The position numbers and the translations under genes are program-made. Below are positions 32,301 to 38,242 of a stretch of DNA of 38,242 nucleotides, piece after piece (within the stretch, counting starts at the first letter, position 1; every line of letters begins with the position of its first letter). The notes under the pieces are model-generated. The model saw only the letters and a list, made by a program, of their open reading frames with translations, made no database searches and was not told the origin of the DNA. Source of the stretch: Actinomycetes bacterium (GTDB lineage Bacteria; Actinomycetota; Acidimicrobiia; Acidimicrobiales; RAAP-2); assembly GCA_021791895.1 (NCBI GenBank), contig JAJYVS010000027.1, forward strand, positions 1 to 38,242, in the 5' to 3' direction.

Positions 32301-32685
32301 CTCCCTCGGGCAGCGTCGGCTGAAACGCCCGGTCACCGTCGACCTCGCCGGCATGATCCGGTCGTTCCACTACGCCTCGAGGGTCGCGGCCCTGCGGTTG
32401 ACGAGGGACCTGCGCGGTTCGGTGGCGTCGGTCGAGCCGGCGCAGCTCGAGCTGTGGCTCACCCTCTGGTACCGCTGGGTCGCCGGGACCTTCCTCGCCT
32501 CCTATCGCGAGGTGGCCGAGGGGGACGGGTTCCTCCCCGCCGAGCGGGGCCAGTTGGCCGTCCTCCTCGACTTCTCGCTCCTCGAGAAGGCCATCTACGA
32601 GCTGGGCTACGAGGCCAACAGCCGACCCGAGTGGGTGGAGGTCCCCGCCCACGGCATCTTGGACCTGTTGGCCGCGGCTCCGTGA
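29335..32685 (+). CDS. treS: TreS-Pep2 fusion: trehalose synthase/maltokinase
   Basis: A 1116-residue two-domain enzyme. Residues 20-580 are trehalose synthase (GH13): WYKDAVFYELHVRAFCDGNG, nucleophile D218 (LRLDAVPYLF), acid/base E260 (LLAEANQWPED) and D326 (LRNHDELTLE), with the TreS-type GVRTPMQWD. Residues 600-1116 are maltokinase (Pep2), an aminoglycoside-phosphotransferase-like fold: AERRWFVHKAR, VVIGDRAIFKF, Brenner motif CHGDYHLGQVL (H963, D965) and metal ligand D982 (IDFEGEPSRSL). The product interconverts trehalose and maltose and phosphorylates maltose to maltose 1-phosphate, the GlgE donor. In mycobacteria TreS and Pep2 are separate but form a complex; here the fusion enforces it. 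ATGA and GTGA overlaps join it to glgE and malQ. Confidence 0.95.
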   Translation: MSAPADRMVPIVSDEGHERATWYKDAVFYELHVRAFCDGNGDGVGDFQGLLSKLDYLHELGVTGIWLLPFYPSPLRDDGYDISDYRRVHPSYGTLRDFHRFLREAHRRDIRVITELVLAHTSDEHPWFQRARRARAGSVQRDFYLWSDTPERFAEARVIFTDYETSNWTFDPVARAYYFHRFYSHQPSLNYDNPAVRQAIFDVVDFWLETGVDGLRLDAVPYLFARDGTSCENLPETFDFLRDLRAHIDERFAERMLLAEANQWPEDAVAYMGEGSLCHMAFHFPLMPRMFMAARQEDRFPIVDILAETPTPPAECQWALFLRNHDELTLEMVTDEERDYMYRAYAQDPQARVNVGIRRRLAPLLGNDRKLIEMMNGLLFSMPGTPIIYYGDEIGMGDNIYLGDRNGVRTPMQWDSDRNAGFSHANPQRLFLPVIIDPEYHSQAVNVAAQQENPNSMLWWMKRLIGLRQRFKVFGRGTLEVLRSDNRKVFAFTRSYEDEQVLVVVNLSRFAQCVELDLAKFRGSVPVELFGNLAFPAVGDLPYFITLGPHGFYWFSLEHETARAEQTLGDFSVPGSWETLFGSPARRQFESFLPRYLAERRWFVHKARTVTSAALLDTVAIPAAAKRGAPPLGVLAIVRVELDFGESEHYALALGWASGDHAEELTRWRPEAVLAQLRAGGEDGVLIDALYEPEFVKTMVDAVVGRRSYGGIGRLAGVPTPFRRLRGATGPEVMTTPVTAEQSNSSVVIGDRAIFKFIRRFEPGTNPGVELGRFLGERAHFHSAPRVLGHLEYQDRNTKVAPSAIAVLEEFVTNEGDGWSYVVDALDHALEDFLAASHAERPVVASPPRLLEVVTKTLEPGHPLIGPHLEWASALGRHAADLHRALASDRLDRAMAPEPLTLLDRQSMFHAARILLRRVLRQASSLKEQSACLDEVLARESEIVERLRSLVVGPIEAERVRCHGDYHLGQVLWTGKDFVTIDFEGEPSRSLGQRRLKRPVTVDLAGMIRSFHYASRVAALRLTRDLRGSVASVEPAQLELWLTLWYRWVAGTFLASYREVAEGDGFLPAERGQLAVLLDFSLLEKAIYELGYEANSRPEWVEVPAHGILDLLAAAP

Positions 32686-34768
32686 GGCACCCGGTCACCC
32701 CGGCGTTGGCGGGCCTAGCCGAGGCGGTGGGGGTCGCCCCGACCCACGTCACCTTCGAGGGCGGCACGTACCGGGCCGACCCCGAGGTGCTGGTGGGCGT
32801 GCTGGCGGCGCTGGGCCTGCCCGTCGAGTCCCCGAAGGATGCCGTCGAGGCCCGGGCCGCCCTGGAGGCCGACCGGGCCGGGCGCCGCCTCGAGCCGGTC
32901 GTCGTGCACCGGACCGGGGAGGACCGGGACACGCTCGTCGCGCTCGGGGGGTCGTTCGACCGAGCGCGGGCATGGCTGAGCCTGCTCGAGGAGGACGGCC
33001 GGTGGCGACGGGCCCGGGTGCTCGACGTGCTGGCGCCCGGCACCGCCCGCGGCGTGTCGCTGCGGCGGTTGGCCGGCGGTCCGTTGGCCCGGGGCTACCA
33101 CCAGCTCACGTTGGAGTGCGAGGGGTCCGAGGACCGGTCGCTCGTCGTCTCGGCCCCCCGGTGCCCGCAGGCCCGACGGGGCTTCGGGGTATTCCTCCCC
33201 CTCTACGCGCTGCGCAGCGCGTCGGACTGGGGGGTGGGCAGCTACGGCGACCTGGCGGAGCTGGGACGCTTCGCCCGCTCGGCCGGCGCGTCCTTGGTGG
33301 GCACCCTCCCGCTCTACCCGGCCTTCCTCGACGAGCCGGCCGACCCCAGCCCGTATCTACCGGTGACCCGGCTCGGCTACAACGAGCTCTACGTCGACCC
33401 CGGCGCGGTCCCCGAGCTCGCCATGGTCCCCGAGGCCCGGCGGGTCCTCGACTCGGCGCCCTTCGCCGCCGGGCTGCGCGAGGCCCGGGGCGCGGGGCTC
33501 GTCCCCTACGAGCTGGTGGCCCGGCTCCGGCGCCAGGTCCTCCAACCCCTGGCCGACGGGCTCTACGGGCGGGCGGGAGGCGGGGAGCTGGCGACCTTCG
33601 CCGACGGCCACCCGGCGCTCCTCGAGTACGCGCGGTTCCGTGCCAACGCCGAGCGCCACGGGCGGGACTGGCGCCGCTGGCCGGCCGGGCGCCTGGGCGA
33701 CGCCGGCCGGCTCGAGGACCCGGTGGTCCGATACCACCTGTGTGCCCAGTGGCTGGCCTGGCGCCAGCGCTCCGAGGCGGTCCGGGTCGCCCCCCTCTAC
33801 GGCGACCTGCCGGTGGGCGTGCACCCCGACGGGTTCGACCCCTACTTCGAGCCGGACGCCTTCGCGACCGGCGCCCGGGTCGGCGCCCCGCCGGACCGGT
33901 TCTTCCCCCTCGGCCAGGACTGGTCGTTCCCCCCGCTGCACCCCGAACGTCTCCGGGCCCAGGGATACCGCCACCTGATCGAGGTCCTGCGGGTGGCCTT
34001 CGCCGGCGTGGCCGCCCTGCGGGTCGACCACGTGATGGGCCTGCACCGCCTGTACTGGATCCCCGAAGGCGGCGACGCCGGGCACGGGGCGTACGTCTCC
34101 TACCGCCCCGACGAGCTGCACGCCCTGGTGGCCCTGGAGGCCGATCGAGCCGGGGCGGTCGTGGTCGGCGAGGACCTGGGCACCGTCGAGCCCCAGGTCC
34201 GGGCGACGATGGCGGAGGAACGGATGCTCCGTTCCTTCGTGCTCGAGTTCGCCACGACGCCGGCGAACCCCCTGCCCGAGCCGCCCGAACACTGCATCGC
34301 CTCGTGGGGGACCCACGACGTGCCCCGCTTCGCCGCCTTCTACCGGGGCGCGGCGCCGGGCCGCACGAACCGGTCCGAGGATCTGACCGGCCCCTCGGAG
34401 GGGGCCGACGGCGACGAACGGGCCCGTTGGCGGGCGGCCCTGGCGGCCGAGCTCGAGGCGACGGGCCCAGAACTCGAGGTGCGGGGGACCGCTGCTCGGC
34501 CCGAGAGCCGGGCCGAGCGCTCGGCGTTGGCTGGGTGCCTCGCCCATCTCGCCACCAGCCGGGCCGACCTGGTGCTCGTCGACCTGGCCGACCTGTGGGG
34601 GGAGGTCGAGCAGGAGAACCGACCGGGCACCGGGGTCGAGGCGCAGAACTGGCGGCACCGGGCCGCCCTCAGCCTGGAGGAGGCCCGCAACGACGACGGC
34701 GTGGCCGCCCTCCTGGCTCTGGTCGAGCGGGGCCGTGCTGCGGGGCGGGTCGACGAGGTGCCGGAGCG

Positions 34769-34772
<4 letters not shown>
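32682..34772 (+). CDS. malQ: MalQ: 4-alpha-glucanotransferase
   Basis: A 696-residue GH77 amylomaltase that moves maltosyl and longer glucan segments between maltodextrins, releasing glucose. Catalytic set: nucleophile D449 (LRVDHVMGLHRLYW), acid/base E497 (VVGEDLGTVEP) and D546 (SWGTHDVPRFA). A 160-residue N-terminal region precedes the barrel, as in long actinobacterial MalQ. The barrel opens with RRGFGVFLPLYALRSASDWGVGSYGDL, and PYLPVTRLGYNELYVD replaces the common SPYxxxSxxxxNP text. The GTG start overlaps the treS-pep2 stop (GTGA), and its own stop overlaps glgB the same way. In this operon it probably recycles short glucans made during GlgE or debranching turnover. Confidence 0.93.
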
Positions 34773-36654
<1,882 letters not shown>

Positions 36655-36658
<4 letters not shown>

Positions 36659-38242
36659 GCCCGGGGCATCCCGTCTCGGGCAGGGCGGTGGTCGGCGACT
36701 CGCCGCTCCCGGCGCGTCTCGTGGCCGGTCCGACCGGCCTCGGGGCGAGGCCGCTCGAGAGTGGCCGCACTCGCTTCGTGCTCTGGGCCCCCTCGGCCGG
36801 GCGGGTCCAGGTGCAGCTCGAGGACCCCCAGCGGCTGGTGGACCTCGAGCCGACCGCCGCCGGCTACCACGTCGGGGTGGTCGAGGACTGCCCGGCCGGT
36901 TCCCGCTACCGCTTCGTGCCCGACGGCGCGACGGCGCTCGCCGACCCGGCCTCTCGCCTGCAGCCCGAGGGGGTGTTCGGCCCCTCCGAGGTGGTCGACC
37001 TCGGCGCCCACCGCTGGGGGGACGGCGACTACCGGCAGCGGCCGCTCGCTGAGCAGATCGTCTCGGAGTGCCACGTCGGCACCCTCACCAAGGCCGGGAC
37101 CTTCGACGCCGCCCTCGAGGTGCTCGACGACCTCGTCGAGGTCGGGATCAGCGCGGTGGAGCTCATGCCGGTGGCCGCGTTCCCCGGCCGGCGCAACTGG
37201 GGCTACGACGGGGTGTTCCCGTTCTCGGTGCAGGCCAGCTACGGCGGCCCGGCCGGACTCCAGCGCCTGGTGGACGCCTGCCATCGTCGGGGCCTGGCGG
37301 TGGTGCTCGACGTGGTCCACAACCACCTCGGACCGCTCGGCTGCGTGCTCGACGCCTTCGGGCCGTACTTCTCCGACCGTTACCGGACACCCTGGGGCCC
37401 GGCGCTCAACTTCGACGGCCCCCTCTCGGACCACGTCCGCGCCTTCTTCTTCGAGAGCGTCGCTCAGTGGTTCGTCGACTACCACCTCGACGCGTTGCGG
37501 CTCGACGCCATCCACTCGATCGTCGACCGCACCGCGACGCCGTTTCTGGCCGAGCTGTCCGACCTGGCCGCCCACCTCTCCGAGCAGCTCGGCCGTCCCT
37601 GCTCGCTCATCGCCGAGACCTCGGACAACGACCCGGGGGTCGTCGCCCCCCGTTGCTCGGGCGGGCTCGGGATGGACGCCCAGTGGAACGACGACTTCCA
37701 CCACGCGCTGTTCGTGGTGCTCACCGGGGAGCAGCGGGCCTACTACGCCGACTACGGAGCGGTGGAGGACCTGGCCCGGGCGATCAACGAGGGCTTCGTC
37801 CTCCAGGGGGAGTACTCGGCGTGGCATCGCCGCCGCCACGGGGCCCGGGCCGACGGCGTGAATCCAGAACGGCTGGTCGTGTTCGCGCAGAACCACGACC
37901 AGATCGGCAACCGGCCGAGGGGGGAGCGGCTGGCCACCCTGGTGCCGCCGGACCGCCAACGCCTGGGTGCGGCAATGGTCCTGCTCGGCCCGGGGATCCC
38001 GCTGCTCTTCATGGGGGAGGAGTACGGCGACCCCGCGCCCTTCCCGTTCTTCGTCGACCACGGCGACGCGGCGCTGCTCGAGGCGGTGCACCGGGGCCGC
38101 TCCGAGCTGTTGTCGTCCATGGGCTTTGTCGAAGAGCCCCTCGACGAGGGGGCCGAGGAGACGTTCGCGCTGGCCTTCGTGGACCGGTCCCTGCGGGACG
38201 CCCCCGGGCACCACGAGCTCCTCGCGCTCACCCGCCGGCTGA
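36655..38242 (+). CDS. treZ: TreZ: malto-oligosyltrehalose trehalohydrolase (partial at right edge)
   Basis: 529 complete codons with no stop before the window end. GH13_10: an N-terminal CBM48-like domain (FVLWAPSAGRVQVQLEDPQ), SECHVGTLTKAGTFDAALE, ELMPVAAFPGRRNWGYDGVF, VVLDVVHNHLGPLG, nucleophile D284 (LRLDAIHSIVD), acid/base E321 (LIAETSDNDPGV), and D415 (FAQNHDQIGNRPRG). GLGMDAQWNDDFHHALFVVLTGE is typical of TreZ. It cleaves trehalose from the maltooligosyl-trehalose formed by TreY. The usual length is about 570-600 residues, so roughly the last tenth is missing. GTG overlaps the glgB stop. TreY and TreX would be expected next or elsewhere. Confidence 0.95.

Noticed and set aside
29551..32652. 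A 1033-codon minus-strand frame opposite treS-pep2
   Set aside because: Antisense shadow of a gene with complete catalytic motifs; no recognisable motifs of its own.

Overview
The window is high-GC DNA (roughly 70% by eye) that most resembles an actinobacterium, possibly class Acidimicrobiia. The signs are an F420-type luciferase-like oxidoreductase, a GlgE/TreS-Pep2 glucan pathway, an imuA'-imuB-dnaE2 mutasome under an actinobacterial-type LexA box, and many starts that look leaderless (TAnnnT, 6-8 nt, then ATG/GTG). No rRNA, tRNA, CRISPR array or complete insertion sequence was seen. The class assignment is inference.

Layout. 1-2.8 kb: the end of an unknown protein, then two divergent secreted proteins (a sedolisin S53 peptidase and a GH25-like TIM-barrel protein) around a long inverted repeat. 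2.8-4.5 kb: a decayed signalling locus, made of a frameshifted cyclic-nucleotide-binding-domain protein and a response-regulator receiver fused to the end of a histidine kinase. 4.6-7.7 kb: a CrtI-like FAD oxidoreductase divergent from an alkaline-phosphatase-superfamily protein whose motifs are in circularly permuted order. 7.75-13.1 kb: LexA box plus imuA'-imuB-dnaE2. 13.2-15.9 kb: a ParB/Srx-like protein, an AcpH-like protein, a SRAP/HMCES protein and an LLM oxidoreductase. 15.9-17.5 kb: a membrane HD-GYP-like protein with two altered metal ligands and a frame-broken tail. 17.6-20.1 kb: an ArsR regulator with an AHSA1/SRPBCC partner, then a PHS phosphate symporter behind 11-bp direct repeats resembling a PHO box. 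20.2-23.5 kb: a DinB-like protein, a class III aminotransferase, and divergent alanine dehydrogenase. 23.6-27.1 kb: a broken VOC gene, a small membrane-protein remnant, a histidine phosphatase, a Fur-family regulator and a CoA transferase.

27.1-38.2 kb is a tight glucan/trehalose operon: glgE, treS-pep2 (fused), malQ, glgB and treZ, the last cut by the window edge. Every junction is a 4-nt ATGA or GTGA overlap. Together the products would make maltose from trehalose (TreS), phosphorylate it (Pep2), polymerise it (GlgE), branch the product (GlgB), remodel short glucans (MalQ) and release trehalose again (TreZ, with TreY/TreX expected beyond the edge).

Frame breaks cluster in a few places (2.8-4.5, 15.9-16.3 and 23.6-24.4 kb), while long genes elsewhere are intact. 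This favours real gene decay over uniform sequencing error, but locally poor assembly cannot be excluded.
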